Shown: positions 1-8,966 of the stretch, piece after piece
Numbering within the stretch: position 1 is the stretch's first letter
Layout of the letters: every line of letters starts with the position of its first letter
Assembly (NCBI RefSeq): GCF_015351395.1
Contig: NZ_JADKPV010000007.1
Location: 37,921 to 101,920, forward strand
Length of the DNA: 64,000 bases
From: Savagea serpentis
Lineage (GTDB): Bacteria; Bacillota; Bacilli; Bacillales_A; Planococcaceae
Reading direction: 5' to 3'
Position numbers and translations under genes: made by a program
The notes under the pieces: model-generated
What the model was told of the DNA's origin: nothing
The model's input: only the letters and a program-made list of their open reading frames with translations
The model's database searches: none

Positions 1-2
1 TC

Positions 3-335
3 ACAGTGTTTGCCCGTTATTCAGAAGATGAACATTGGATTGTCGTTATAAACAATAGTGACGACACGAAAAAATTCAGCATTCCGAAAGAGCGTTTTGG
101 AGAAGATAAAGTAAAATTACGTGGCGTTTTAAATCAAGATTTAATTCGCTTAACGAAAGATGATCAATACAATATTATTCAAGATCGTGAACGTGTGGAA
201 GTGTATTATGTAGAAGAGGATAAAGGATACAATATCCCTTATTTAATCGCATCGATTATGGTGTATGCGGCGTTTATTTTATTTTTATATGTCGTATTGA
301 AAAATAGTCGAAAAAAACGCGCGGCAAATTCATAA
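3..335 (+). CDS. C-terminal fragment of membrane-anchored GH13-type glycosidase
   Basis: The reading frame is open from the left edge and ends at a TAA, so only about the last 110 residues are present. The visible part reads like the C-terminal beta-sandwich of alpha-amylase family enzymes (VFARYSEDEHWIVVINNS, then a short strand-rich stretch). It ends in one hydrophobic helix of about 20 residues followed by a KNSRKKR basic tail, which is a C-terminal membrane anchor. I infer an extracytoplasmic, membrane-tethered alpha-glucan hydrolase, but the catalytic domain lies outside the window. A hairpin with a T-run follows directly. The family call rests on the C-terminal strand pattern only. Confidence 0.5.
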   Translation, partial: TVFARYSEDEHWIVVINNSDDTKKFSIPKERFGEDKVKLRGVLNQDLIRLTKDDQYNIIQDRERVEVYYVEEDKGYNIPYLIASIMVYAAFILFLYVVLKNSRKKRAANS

Positions 336-340
336 GAAAT

Positions 341-377
341 AAGAGAGGGGGAGCCTAACAGGCAATCTCCTCTTTTT
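341..377 (+). terminator. Terminator of the GH13-type gene
   Basis: A GAGGGGGAG/CTCCTC imperfect stem is followed by TTTTT just after the stop codon of the glycosidase fragment. Confidence 0.5.
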
Positions 378-390
378 GCTTTATGAAGAT

Positions 391-420
391 AAAAAAGGAT
401 GGCCTCAGCCATCCTTTTTT
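391..420. terminator. Bidirectional terminator between GH13 gene and oppA copy 1
   Basis: A perfect 13-bp inverted repeat (AAAAAAGGATGGC, loop CTCA, mirror arm) with A-run and T-run flanks can end transcription from both sides, including the minus-strand oppA gene that stops at 435. Confidence 0.9.
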
Positions 421-434
421 ATCGATACCTATTA

Positions 435-2045
435 TTACTCTACGAATTGAACGTTTTGTAATTTATAGACACCGCTTGTATCAATATCGAAGCCTTTAAT
501 TTTATTGCTGATGCCAAGTAAGTACTCTTGGTGATGAATAAAGATCATCGGAGCATCCTCAACGATTAATTGTTGTGCTTCTTTATAAATTTCATTACGT
601 TTTTCTTGGTCTGCTTCACGACGACCTTCGTCTAATAAAGCATCCACTTTGTCGTTTTTGTAGAATGTACGGTTACCTGATTCACCAAACTGTGAAGAAT
701 GGAAGAGTGGGTATAAACCGTAGTCAGCATCTCCAGGAGGGTTGCTCCATCCGAGGATGAACATATCGTGCTCACCAGCTGATGTTTTCGCGAGGTACGC
801 ACCCCATTCGAGTTGTTCGATTTCAACATCGATGTTTACTTCTTTTAAAACGTGCTGGAGCATAATTGCAGTGTCCGTACGTTGGTCACTGTCATTTGTC
901 CAAATCGTCGTTTTGAATCCGTCTGCATATCCTGCATCAGCGAGCAATTGCTTCGCTTTTTCAACATCTTTTTCAATCAATGGTAAATCGTCATTATGTC
1001 CGAAAATACCTGGTGCGATCGGACCGCGTGCTTCAATACCGAAACCTTCATAAATCCCGTCGATAATTTCTTGACGGTCTACTAACATAGAGATTGCTTG
1101 ACGAACACGAGCATCGTCAAATGGTGCTTTCTGTGTGTTGAATCCAATGTATGAAAGACTTGAAGATGGTTTTTGGAATACTTTACCGAAGTCGCTATTG
1201 TTAATTGAGCTCACTTCGACTGGTTGAACAGGATCTGTAATTTGTACGAATCCACGTTCTAAGTCAGCGTTACGTGTTGCGCTTTCTGGGCTCACTTGGA
1301 AAGTGACTGTGTCAACATGTGGTTTGTCTCCCCAGTAGTCGTCATTACGAACGAGTTTAATTTTGTCGTCTGGATTCCAGCTTTCGAATTTGAAGAAACC
1401 TGTTCCAACTGGTTTTTGGTTAATGATTGTTCCTGCTAATTTACCATCTTTCATCGCCGCTAAGTCTTCTTCGATGACAGCTGGTGAAACGATGCCACCA
1501 CCGTTATGTGAAAGGTGGGCGAGCAATGGTGCGAATGGATATTCCGTTTTAATTTGAACCGTATAATCATCAATGACTGTAACGTCTGTCACCATTTCAT
1601 ATAAGAATAAACGTGGTGATGCAACGTCAGGATTTAAAATACGCTCTAAGTTTGCTTTAACAGCCTCTGCGTTAAAGTCCGTACCGTCATGGAATTTGAC
1701 GCCTTCGCGCAGTTTAAATTCCCATGTTAATTCGTCTATCGCTTCCCATGATTCTGCTAATCCTGGTTCAAGCTCATTATCGTCATTACGTGTGACGAGT
1801 GTTTCGTAAATGTTTGCTTGTACGACTGAAGAAGGTGAATCGTTTGATCCTGCTGGGTCAAGTGATTGCGCATCTGAAAGAACCGCAATAACGAGATCGC
1901 CACCTTCTACTGCTTTCTTATCTGTTGATTCATCAGATTTGTCTGAAGAATCATTTGAATCTTTGTCACTACCGCCAGCACATGCTGCTAAAACGACAGA
2001 CAATAGCCCAACGAGAAGTAACATTAAAAAAGAACGTTGTTTCAT
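435..2045 (-). CDS. oppA: Oligopeptide-binding lipoprotein, copy 1 (SBP family 5)
   Basis: This 536-residue protein is an extracellular peptide-binding lipoprotein feeding the Opp/App-type ABC importer encoded divergently at 6.06-9.94 kb. It has a lipoprotein signal peptide with lipobox LAAC (Cys22), a Ser/Asp/Lys-rich linker, and the SBP_bac_5 body (AQSLDPAGSND, WEFKLREGVKFHDG, DYWGDKPHVDTV). The start is ATG with GAGGAGG ten bases upstream. It is closely similar along its whole length to copy 2 (2351-3943) and more distantly to copy 3 (4181-5782). Promoter TTGTCT-17-TACAAT is at 2081-2109. Peptide class (Opp, App or Dpp) cannot be told from sequence. Confidence 0.93.
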   Translation of the reverse strand: MKQRSFLMLLLVGLLSVVLAACAGGSDKDSNDSSDKSDESTDKKAVEGGDLVIAVLSDAQSLDPAGSNDSPSSVVQANIYETLVTRNDDNELEPGLAESWEAIDELTWEFKLREGVKFHDGTDFNAEAVKANLERILNPDVASPRLFLYEMVTDVTVIDDYTVQIKTEYPFAPLLAHLSHNGGGIVSPAVIEEDLAAMKDGKLAGTIINQKPVGTGFFKFESWNPDDKIKLVRNDDYWGDKPHVDTVTFQVSPESATRNADLERGFVQITDPVQPVEVSSINNSDFGKVFQKPSSSLSYIGFNTQKAPFDDARVRQAISMLVDRQEIIDGIYEGFGIEARGPIAPGIFGHNDDLPLIEKDVEKAKQLLADAGYADGFKTTIWTNDSDQRTDTAIMLQHVLKEVNIDVEIEQLEWGAYLAKTSAGEHDMFILGWSNPPGDADYGLYPLFHSSQFGESGNRTFYKNDKVDALLDEGRREADQEKRNEIYKEAQQLIVEDAPMIFIHHQEYLLGISNKIKGFDIDTSGVYKLQNVQFVE

Positions 2046-2080
2046 AATTAAAAGCCTCCTCTTATTTCAAATGTAAAGAA

Positions 2081-2109
2081 ATTGTAACATAGTAATAATA
2101 TTCAGACAA
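2081..2109 (-). promoter_or_regulatory. Promoter of oppA copy 1
   Basis: On the minus strand TTGTCT (2104-2109), a 17-bp spacer ending in TGT, and TACAAT (2081-2086) form an extended -10 sigma-A promoter. The same arrangement precedes copies 2 and 3. Confidence 0.75.
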
Positions 2110-2312
2110 CACTGAAATTAGAAAACAATCTATGTTCTACTATTCAGTATATTTCAAATAGTTAAACGCTTTCATTGAAAATGAATGATTCATCATAATA
2201 CTTATGTTTATAAAATAATTCAAAGATAGGAAAGTAATAAAAAACATAAAATAATACATTTGAATATCGTACAAGTGATAAAAAGAGAAAAATCCCTTCT
2301 ATTATAATGTAT
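2110..2312. other. Intergenic spacer upstream of oppA copy 1
   Basis: AT-rich spacer with no gene. The part next to the promoter (through the TATTCAGTATATT stretch near 2140-2155) is alignable with the region upstream of oppA copy 2, so it was duplicated with the gene. A TGAAAGCGTTTAAC stretch on the minus strand (2161-2174) is an imperfect cre-like sequence. Confidence 0.6.
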
Positions 2313-2352
2313 AAAAAAGCACCCTTCGCCTAGAGGCAAAGGGTGTTTTTTT
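2313..2352 (-). terminator. Terminator of oppA copy 2
   Basis: Stem GCACCCTT(C/T)GCC with loop TAGA, flanked by an A-run on the plus-strand left, which is a T-run for minus-strand transcripts. It overlaps the stop region of oppA copy 2. Confidence 0.85.
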
Positions 2353-3943
2353 ATTCAACGAATTGAACATTTTGTAAGTTATAAATACCGCTTGTATCCA
2401 TATCAAATCCAATAATGTCATTGCTGAGACCTACTAAGTATTCTTGGTGATGAACGAAAATAAGTGGTGCATCGTCAATGAGAATTTCTTGAATTTCTTT
2501 ATAGATTGCTAGGCGCTTTTCAGGATCTGCTTCACGACGGCCTTCGTCTAATAAAGCATCGACATCAGGATTGTTGTAGAATGAACGGTTTCCTGCGTCT
2601 CCGTGTTGTGCTGAGTTAAAGAGGGCATACAATCCGTAGTCAGCATCTCCAGGAGGGTTGCTCCATCCGTGGATGAACATGTCGTGTTCACCAGCTGCTG
2701 TTTTCGCGAGGTACGCACCCCATTCAAGTTGTTCGATGTCAACATCGATATTGACTTCTTTCAATGCGTGTTGGAGCATAATTGCTGTGTCTGTACGTTG
2801 GTCACTATCGTTTGTCCAAATTGTCGTTTTGAATCCGTCTGCATAACCTGCTTCAGCGAGTAATTCTTTCGCTTTTTCAACGTCATATTCAATCGGCTCT
2901 AATGAATCATCATAACCGAAAATACCAGGTGCGAGTGGTCCAACTGCTGGAATACCGAAACCTTCATAAATTCCGTCGATAATTTCTGCACGGTTCACCA
3001 TCATAGTGATCGCTTGGCGTACACGTTTATCGTCGAATGGTTTTTTGTTCATGTTAAATCCGATGTATGAAAGACCAGATGATGGTTTTTGGAATACTGA
3101 ACCGAAGTTGCTTTCGTTAATTGAGTTTACTTCAATCGGTTGAACAGGATCTGCGATTTGTACGAACCCACGTTCTAAGTCAGCATTACGTGTCGCACTT
3201 TCTGGGCTCACTTGGAAAGTAACTGTGTCGACATGTGGTTTGTCTCCCCAGTAGTCTTCGTTGCGAACGAGTTTAATGCGGTCATCTGGCGTCCAGCTCT
3301 CGAAAGTAAAGAAGCCAGTACCGATTGGTTTTTCGTTAATGATTGTACCTGCAATTTTACCTGCTTTCATCGCTTCGTAGTCTTCTGCGATAACAGCTGG
3401 TGATACCATTCCACTACCTGTATGTGAAAGGTGAGCGAGCAATGGTGAGAATGGATATTCTGTTTTGATTTGTACGGTATGCTCATCAATCACTGTAATT
3501 TCGTCAATCATTTGGAATAAGAAATAACGTGGTGATGCAACTTCCGGGTCTAAAATACGCTCTAAGTTTACTTTAACAGCCTCTGCGTTAAAGTCCGTTC
3601 CGTCATGGAATTTGACGCCTTCGCGCAGTTTAAATTCCCATGTTAATTCGTCTACCGCTTCCCAAGACTCTGCAAGGCTTGGCGCTAATTCGTTATCGCT
3701 GTTGCGAACGATTAAACGCTCAAAAATATTTGCTTGTACTGCTGATGAAGATGCGTCATTCGTGCTTGCTGGGTCGAGTGATTGTGCATCTGATAAGACT
3801 GCAACGACTAAGTCGCCACCTTCTACTGGTGTGCGATCTGCTGGATTTTTAGCGCTTTCATTATTGCCGCCACCAGAACATGCTGCAAGGACAACAGTCA
3901 TGAGGGCAAACATAAGTAATGTTAAAAAAGAACGTTGTTTCAT
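2351..3943 (-). CDS. oppA: Oligopeptide-binding lipoprotein, copy 2 (SBP family 5)
   Basis: A 530-residue peptide-binding lipoprotein with lipobox LAAC (Cys22) and the same SBP_bac_5 blocks as copy 1. Long protein stretches are identical to copy 1 (for example LTWEFKLREGVKFHDGTDFN and TVTFQVSPESATRNADLERG), and the matching DNA around 3600-3655 is almost unchanged from 1682-1737. The differences lie mainly in the signal peptide, linker and scattered surface positions, which suggests recent duplication or gene conversion with possible divergence in peptide preference. It has its own extended -10 promoter (3976-4004) and its own terminator, so it is probably expressed separately from copies 1 and 3. 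Confidence 0.93.
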   Translation of the reverse strand: MKQRSFLTLLMFALMTVVLAACSGGGNNESAKNPADRTPVEGGDLVVAVLSDAQSLDPASTNDASSSAVQANIFERLIVRNSDNELAPSLAESWEAVDELTWEFKLREGVKFHDGTDFNAEAVKVNLERILDPEVASPRYFLFQMIDEITVIDEHTVQIKTEYPFSPLLAHLSHTGSGMVSPAVIAEDYEAMKAGKIAGTIINEKPIGTGFFTFESWTPDDRIKLVRNEDYWGDKPHVDTVTFQVSPESATRNADLERGFVQIADPVQPIEVNSINESNFGSVFQKPSSGLSYIGFNMNKKPFDDKRVRQAITMMVNRAEIIDGIYEGFGIPAVGPLAPGIFGYDDSLEPIEYDVEKAKELLAEAGYADGFKTTIWTNDSDQRTDTAIMLQHALKEVNIDVDIEQLEWGAYLAKTAAGEHDMFIHGWSNPPGDADYGLYALFNSAQHGDAGNRSFYNNPDVDALLDEGRREADPEKRLAIYKEIQEILIDDAPLIFVHHQEYLVGLSNDIIGFDMDTSGIYNLQNVQFVE

Positions 3944-3975
3944 TGATAAGCCTCCAATACTTTAAATGTAAAGCG

Positions 3976-4004
3976 ATTGTAGCATAGTAATATTTTTCAG
4001 ACAA
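3976..4004 (-). promoter_or_regulatory. Promoter of oppA copy 2
   Basis: Minus strand: TTGTCT (3999-4004), 17-bp spacer ending in TGC, TACAAT (3976-3981). It is the duplicate of the copy 1 promoter. Confidence 0.75.
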
Positions 4005-4014
4005 TATAGAAATA

Positions 4015-4028
4015 AGAAAACGCTTTAA
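4015..4028 (-). promoter_or_regulatory. Candidate CcpA (cre) site upstream of oppA copy 2
   Basis: The minus strand reads TTAAAGCGTTTTCT, matching 13 of 14 positions of the cre consensus TGWAARCGYTWNCW. It lies ten bases upstream of the -35 box, a position more usual for activation than for repression. The equivalent place in copy 1 does not keep the CG core. Confidence 0.35.
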
Positions 4029-4142
4029 GTTTAAGTATTCAGTATATTGAGGCTATATTGAACTATTTTTCTATTCTTGAAAATGAGCTAAAATATTATT
4101 GTAATGAAAAGAATAGTCCGACTATTTGGAATAAATAAATAA

Positions 4143-4176
4143 AAAACCACATACGCTTACGTAACGTATGTGGTCC
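4143..4176 (-). terminator. Terminator of oppA copy 3
   Basis: Stem CCACATACG/CGTATGTGG with a run of A on the plus strand at its left, that is, a U-run after the hairpin in minus-strand RNA. Confidence 0.85.
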
Positions 4177-4180
4177 GTTA

Positions 4181-5782
4181 TTATTTGAATTTGACGTCTT
4201 TTAACATGTAGTGTCCAGAAGAGTTGATCCAATACCCATCGATGTCATTGCTTACACCAGTTAAGTACGCTTGATGATAAACGTAAACCATCGGAGCATC
4301 TTCAATCAATACTTTTTGAACTTCTTCGTATAACTCGAGACGTTTCGCTTCGTCAATTTCTTGACGTGCTTCGTCGAGTAAACGGTCTACTTCAGGATTG
4401 TCATAGAATGAACGGTTGCCTGAAGCTCCTTTATTTTTTGAATGGAACAATTGTGTTAAGAAGTAGTCAGCATCTCCGACAGGGTTTGAAAGACCGAGGA
4501 TGAACATTTCATGTTCTCCATTCGCTGTCTTGTCGAGGTACGTACCCCATTCCATCTGTTCAATTTCAACATCGATATTTACTTCTTTTAATTTTTGTTG
4601 TAATAAAACTGCCGTTTCAACACGTTGTGGATTGTCATTCGTCCAAATTGATGTTTTAAATCCGTCACCTAGTCCAGCTTCTTCAAGTAATTGTTTCGCT
4701 TTTTCTACATCATGTTTAAGTGGCGGATATTTATCTGAATATCCGAATACACTTGGTGCGAGTGGACCTTTAGCTGCTTGACCGTAATTATCATAAATAC
4801 CTTTCAAAATTTCATCTGTATCAATGAGCATTGAAATTGCTTGGCGTACTTTTGGGTTATCGAAAGGTGGCTTTTCAGTATTGAAAGCGACGTAAGAAAG
4901 TGAGTTGCCGTCTGTAATATCGACTGTTCCTTTCCCTGATGCTTCGATGCCCGCAACTTCACTCGGTTGAACAGGTTCGATTAAGTGTGCGTAACCAGTT
5001 TCGAGTTCAGCAACGCGTGTACCGCTTTCAGGTACGACTTTAAATGTGATTGTATCGACGTTTGCGCCTTCTTGCCAATAATCATCGTTGCGTTCTAAAA
5101 CGATCGCATCATCTGGATTCCATGATTTGAACTTGAACATACCTGTTCCAATTGGACCTTCAGCTACAACAGCACCAGGTTGACGACCTGCTTTCATACC
5201 TTCGTAATCCGCTTCAATCAATGCTGGGCTGAGCATCACGCCAACTGGGTGGTTTAAGTGTGCAAGTAATGGTGCGAATGGATATTCTGTAATGATTTGT
5301 ACAGTGTGATCATCGATAACTTTCACTTCTTCAATCACTTCGAAGAGGAAAGCACGTGGAGCTGCCACTTCTGGATCTAAAATACGTTCGAAGTTTTTCT
5401 TCACAACTTCTGCCGTGAAATCTTCACCGTCGTGGAATTTAACGCCTTCTTGTAATTTGAACTCCCACGTTAAGTCATCGATGTTTTCCCAACTCTTCGC
5501 GAGGGCTGGAACGATTTCGTCATTTTCATCTTTCGTGACGAGACCTTCTACAACATTGACGAGCACTGCTGCTGTTGGAACGTCAGTCGCTGTTTGTGGG
5601 TCGAGTGTCGCTGCGTCAGAAAGTACTGCGATGACTAAGTCTCCACCTTCTTTTCCTTCTGATTGTTCTTGTCCTTCTTCGTTCTCTTTTGCGGGCTTAT
5701 CATCCGAGCCGCCACTACATGCTGCGAGTACTAACGCGAAAATCGCAAATAGTGTTGTTACCAAAAATTTCTTGTTATGCAT
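4181..5782 (-). CDS. oppA: Oligopeptide-binding lipoprotein, copy 3 (SBP family 5)
   Basis: A 533-residue peptide-binding lipoprotein (lipobox LAAC, Cys22; acidic Glu/Lys-rich linker; SBP_bac_5 blocks such as LTWEFKLQEGVKFHDGEDF and ERNDDYW). It is clearly paralogous to copies 1 and 2 but more diverged, and it lies closest to the divergent permease operon, so it may be the ancestral cognate binding protein with copies 1 and 2 added later. Its promoter (TTGTTA-17-TACTTT, 5812-5840) keeps the layout of the other two with a weaker -10. Confidence 0.92.
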   Translation of the reverse strand: MHNKKFLVTTLFAIFALVLAACSGGSDDKPAKENEEGQEQSEGKEGGDLVIAVLSDAATLDPQTATDVPTAAVLVNVVEGLVTKDENDEIVPALAKSWENIDDLTWEFKLQEGVKFHDGEDFTAEVVKKNFERILDPEVAAPRAFLFEVIEEVKVIDDHTVQIITEYPFAPLLAHLNHPVGVMLSPALIEADYEGMKAGRQPGAVVAEGPIGTGMFKFKSWNPDDAIVLERNDDYWQEGANVDTITFKVVPESGTRVAELETGYAHLIEPVQPSEVAGIEASGKGTVDITDGNSLSYVAFNTEKPPFDNPKVRQAISMLIDTDEILKGIYDNYGQAAKGPLAPSVFGYSDKYPPLKHDVEKAKQLLEEAGLGDGFKTSIWTNDNPQRVETAVLLQQKLKEVNIDVEIEQMEWGTYLDKTANGEHEMFILGLSNPVGDADYFLTQLFHSKNKGASGNRSFYDNPEVDRLLDEARQEIDEAKRLELYEEVQKVLIEDAPMVYVYHQAYLTGVSNDIDGYWINSSGHYMLKDVKFK

Positions 5783-5811
5783 ATGAAAACCTCCTTTTCC
5801 TGATGCTTTCT

Positions 5812-5840
5812 AAAGTAACATATAAAAATGATTCTAACAA
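5812..5840 (-). promoter_or_regulatory. Promoter of oppA copy 3
   Basis: Minus strand: TTGTTA (5835-5840), 17-bp spacer ending TATGT, TACTTT (5812-5817). The spacer begins GAAT and ends TATGT, as in the copy 1 promoter. Confidence 0.6.
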
Positions 5841-5986
5841 TAGTGAATTGTCTAAATTTTAGATAAAGTACTATATAGAGAATAATCGGAATAAAAAGAA
5901 TAGTAGAAAATATATTGATATTGCAATATTCGTATTTACAAACGGGCGGATGTATATTAGCTTAATAAGTAATTGAAAAATTTTAA

Positions 5987-6022
5987 ACTTGAATACGTAT
6001 GCAAATTTATACGTTTTCAAGT
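5987..6022 (+). promoter_or_regulatory. 14-bp hairpin/operator in the leader of the oppCBDF operon
   Basis: Arms 5987-6000 and 6009-6022 (ACTTGAATACGTAT and its near-perfect reverse complement, 13 of 14) enclose an 8-base loop. No T-run follows, so it is not a simple terminator. It ends 37 bases before the start codon and could be a protein operator or an RNA stability/attenuation structure. Confidence 0.55.
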
Positions 6023-6058
6023 ACACTATTACTTTATTGAGAGATGGGGGGATTTATC

Positions 6059-6961
6059 TTGTCAAAACAGGTGGAGACAGCTACACCAGCAAAGTACAAC
6101 CCGAAGCTTGAGTATTATAAAGAGCTTTGGAGACAATTAAGAAAGAACAAGGCAGCAGTCGTCGGTGGAGGATTTATCGTGTTATTCATTCTCATCTCGA
6201 TTATCGGGACACCGTGGATTGGGCCGCACGTATTAACGTATGCACCAGATGCAGTAGATATTCCGAACAAATTGCAACCGCCTTCAGCGGATCACTGGTT
6301 TGGAACAGATAACTACGGACGTGATATTTTCACTCGTATTATTTACGGGATGAAGCTCACATTGTTTATCGGATTCACTTCGGTAGCAATTGGTGGAATT
6401 TTCGGAGTTATTTTCGGAGTCGTCGCAGGATATTTCGGAGGATGGGTTGATACAATCATTATGCGTATCATGGACGTTTTACTCGCATTCCCTGGAATTT
6501 TACTTGCACTTGCAATCGTCAGTGTTCTCGGCGGAAGCATTCAAAATATGATCATCGCCGTATCCATTTATTCAGTCCCAGCATTTGCGCGGATTGTTCG
6601 TGGATCTACTTTATCTGTTCGAAAGCTCGAATATATCGATGCTATGAAAGCGCTTGGAGCGAGTCATACACGAATTATTTTCAAGCACATTTTACCGAAC
6701 GTTATGAGTCCAATTATCGTTCAAGCAACGATGCGTATCGCTTCAGCTGTACTTACAGCGAGCGGACTTTCATTCTTAGGTCTCGGGGTTAAGCCACCGA
6801 CACCAGAGTGGGGCGCAATGATGAACGAAGGGCGTAACTTTATGCGTGAATCACCACACGTCATCATGTTCCCAGGTATGATGATCGTTATTGTCGTATT
6901 AGCATTCAACATTTTCGGAGATGGACTTCGAGATGCACTCGATCCAAAAATGAAAAAATAG
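6059..6961 (+). CDS. oppC: Oligopeptide ABC transporter permease, OppC/DppC type
   Basis: A 300-residue inner-membrane permease of the peptide/nickel importer family. It has an N-terminal helix after a basic cytoplasmic stretch, the conserved WFGTDNYGRDIFTRIIYG segment, five further membrane helices and the EAA loop (EYIDAMKALGAS near residue 192), which contacts OppD/OppF. A TTG start at 6059 is preferred because GGGGGGA lies seven bases upstream; the ATG at 6044 is inside that ribosome binding site. It is first in a C-B-D-F operon, the reverse of the usual B-C order, and diverges from the three binding-protein genes. Confidence 0.92.
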   Translation: MSKQVETATPAKYNPKLEYYKELWRQLRKNKAAVVGGGFIVLFILISIIGTPWIGPHVLTYAPDAVDIPNKLQPPSADHWFGTDNYGRDIFTRIIYGMKLTLFIGFTSVAIGGIFGVIFGVVAGYFGGWVDTIIMRIMDVLLAFPGILLALAIVSVLGGSIQNMIIAVSIYSVPAFARIVRGSTLSVRKLEYIDAMKALGASHTRIIFKHILPNVMSPIIVQATMRIASAVLTASGLSFLGLGVKPPTPEWGAMMNEGRNFMRESPHVIMFPGMMIVIVVLAFNIFGDGLRDALDPKMKK

Positions 6962-6976
6962 GAAGGGGGAAGCGAT

Positions 6977-7918
6977 TTGACAAAGTATATTGTACGTAGA
7001 TTATTGCAAATGATACCAGTGTTAATCGGGGTTTCGATCCTCGTCTTCTCACTCATGCATTTGATTCCGGGTAACGCCGCTCAAATTATGGCTGGAGAAG
7101 GGGCGTCCCCTGAAACGATTAAACAGTTAGAAGAAAAGCTCGGATTGAATGACCCACTCGTCGTCCAATACGGAAAATATATGTCGCGTGTCGTTCAAGG
7201 TGATCTTGGCGATTCGATTCGTAACGGTCGTCCCGTTATTGAAGAAATTAAAACACGCTTTTGGGTAACAGCAGAATTAGCCATTTATTCAACAATTTTA
7301 GCCGTATTTATCGGACTGATCGCGGGGATTGTTTCCGCTGTCCGGCACTATACATGGGCGGACGTCAGTATTATGATTGTCGCGCTATTCGGACTTTCGA
7401 TGCCGAACTTCTGGCTCGGACTCGTCCTCATTCAATGGTTTGCAGTCGGTGGCGACTGGTTACCAGAAATTTTAAAAATGCGTCCTTCTGGATGGGGTGA
7501 AAGTTGGAGGCAAGTCGTCTTGCCAGTTATCGCACTCGGTACAGGTGGAGCGGCAATTATCGCTCGTATGACACGTTCGTCAATGTTGGAAGTAATCGGG
7601 CAAGATTACATCCGTACAGCGCGTGCGAAAGGTGTTAGTGAACGAGTTGTTATTTACCGTCACGCATTGAAAAACGCCTTAATTCCAGTTATTACCGTTG
7701 TCGGTTTAGAGTTCGGTGCTTTCTTAGGTGGCGCCGTTATTACTGAGACTATTTTCGCTATTAACGGTATGGGTCGATTAACGATTCAAGCGATTCAACA
7801 ACGTGATTTCCCAGTCGTTCAAGGGACAGTTCTCGTCTTATCGATGTTGTTCGTATTCGTTAACTTAATCGTCGATGTTTCTTACAGATTCTTGAACAAA
7901 CGTATAGACTTGAACTAA
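6977..7918 (+). CDS. oppB: Oligopeptide ABC transporter permease, OppB/DppB type
   Basis: A 313-residue permease partner of OppC. It starts with [32 protein letters not shown], here given only in part as [12 protein letters not shown], the typical first helix, and continues through six helices with the EAA loop [16 protein letters not shown] near residue 210. The TTG start has GGAAGGGGG six to eight bases upstream and lies 15 bases after oppC. Together OppB and OppC form the membrane channel for peptides delivered by the lipoprotein receptors. Confidence 0.92.
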   Translation: MTKYIVRRLLQMIPVLIGVSILVFSLMHLIPGNAAQIMAGEGASPETIKQLEEKLGLNDPLVVQYGKYMSRVVQGDLGDSIRNGRPVIEEIKTRFWVTAELAIYSTILAVFIGLIAGIVSAVRHYTWADVSIMIVALFGLSMPNFWLGLVLIQWFAVGGDWLPEILKMRPSGWGESWRQVVLPVIALGTGGAAIIARMTRSSMLEVIGQDYIRTARAKGVSERVVIYRHALKNALIPVITVVGLEFGAFLGGAVITETIFAINGMGRLTIQAIQQRDFPVVQGTVLVLSMLFVFVNLIVDVSYRFLNKRIDLN

Positions 7919-7940
7919 GAAGTGAGGAGGAAAAGCTATT

Positions 7941-8966
7941 ATGTCAGAGCCAATATTACGTGTGAATAACTTGCGTACTTCTTTCTTCACAGATGATGGG
8001 GAAGTTAAAGCGGTAGACGGTGTGACATTCGACGTTCCAAAAGGTGAAACGATTGGAATTGTAGGAGAGTCGGGATCGGGTAAAAGTATCACATCTTTAT
8101 CGATTTTACGTTTGCTTGCGAGCAATGGTAAAATTATGGGTGGCGAAATTTTATTCAAAGGGGAAGATCTCGTTAAAAAGAGCGAGAAAGAAATGCGTAA
8201 CGTTCGCGGAAACGCTATTTCAATGATCTTCCAAGAGCCGATGACGTCACTGAACCCAGTATTCACAGTAGGATATCAAATTAGTGAAGCATTAATTAAA
8301 CATAAAAAAATGTCGAAAAAACAAGCGCATGCTCGTTCAATCGAATTGTTAGAATTAGTCGGAATCCCTTCACCTGAAACACGTGTCGATAACTATCCGC
8401 ACGAATTATCAGGCGGGATGCGTCAGCGTGTCATGATTGCGATGGCACTTGCATGTGACCCGGAAGTATTGATCGCGGACGAACCGACAACAGCGTTAGA
8501 CGTTACGATTCAAGCGCAAATTTTAACATTGATGAAACAGTTGCAAGAACGTATCGGAATGTCGATCATCTTTATTACGCACGATTTAGGTGTTGTAGCG
8601 GAAACATGTGACTATGTTGCAGTTATGTACGCAGGTCAGATCGTTGAGTATTCAGACGTCGTCTCATTGTTCAAAAAACCGAGTCATCCTTATACGATCG
8701 GTTTATTGAACTCATTGCCACGTCACGACATCGATCAAGATGAGTTAGAACCAATTTTAGGTAACGTACCGAGCGTTCACGATATGCCGACTGGTTGTCG
8801 TTTCGCACCACGTTGTCCAGCAGCGTCAGACATTTGTCGCGCGAAAATGCCAGAGCTCGTAAAACGTGAAAACGGTAATGATATTCGTTGCTGGTTATAC
8901 ACAGACGAATGGGACGGAGAAAAGGAGGTTGACTTGTATGGCCAAAAAAGAATTGCTCAAAGTTGA
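7941..8966 (+). CDS. oppD: Oligopeptide ABC transporter ATPase OppD
   Basis: A 341-residue cytoplasmic ATPase energising peptide uptake. Walker A GESGSGKS is at residues 42-49, followed by the Q-loop ([10 protein letters not shown]), signature LSGGMRQRV and Walker [12 protein letters not shown]. The C-terminal oligopeptide-transporter extension has the Cys motif [16 protein letters not shown] precedes the ATG. The 3' end overlaps the start of oppF by 29 bases, which indicates translational coupling of the two ATPases that act as a heterodimer. Confidence 0.95.
   Translation: MSEPILRVNNLRTSFFTDDGEVKAVDGVTFDVPKGETIGIVGESGSGKSITSLSILRLLASNGKIMGGEILFKGEDLVKKSEKEMRNVRGNAISMIFQEPMTSLNPVFTVGYQISEALIKHKKMSKKQAHARSIELLELVGIPSPETRVDNYPHELSGGMRQRVMIAMALACDPEVLIADEPTTALDVTIQAQILTLMKQLQERIGMSIIFITHDLGVVAETCDYVAVMYAGQIVEYSDVVSLFKKPSHPYTIGLLNSLPRHDIDQDELEPILGNVPSVHDMPTGCRFAPRCPAASDICRAKMPELVKRENGNDIRCWLYTDEWDGEKEVDLYGQKRIAQS

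Noticed and set aside
742..1053. Plus-strand frames of 60-120 codons opposite the oppA genes
   Set aside because: They recur at the same relative place in all three paralogues as antisense shadows and lack ribosome binding sites.
5840..5860. CodY box upstream of oppA copy 3
   Set aside because: The best match to AATTTTCWGAAAATT has about four mismatches, which is too weak to report.
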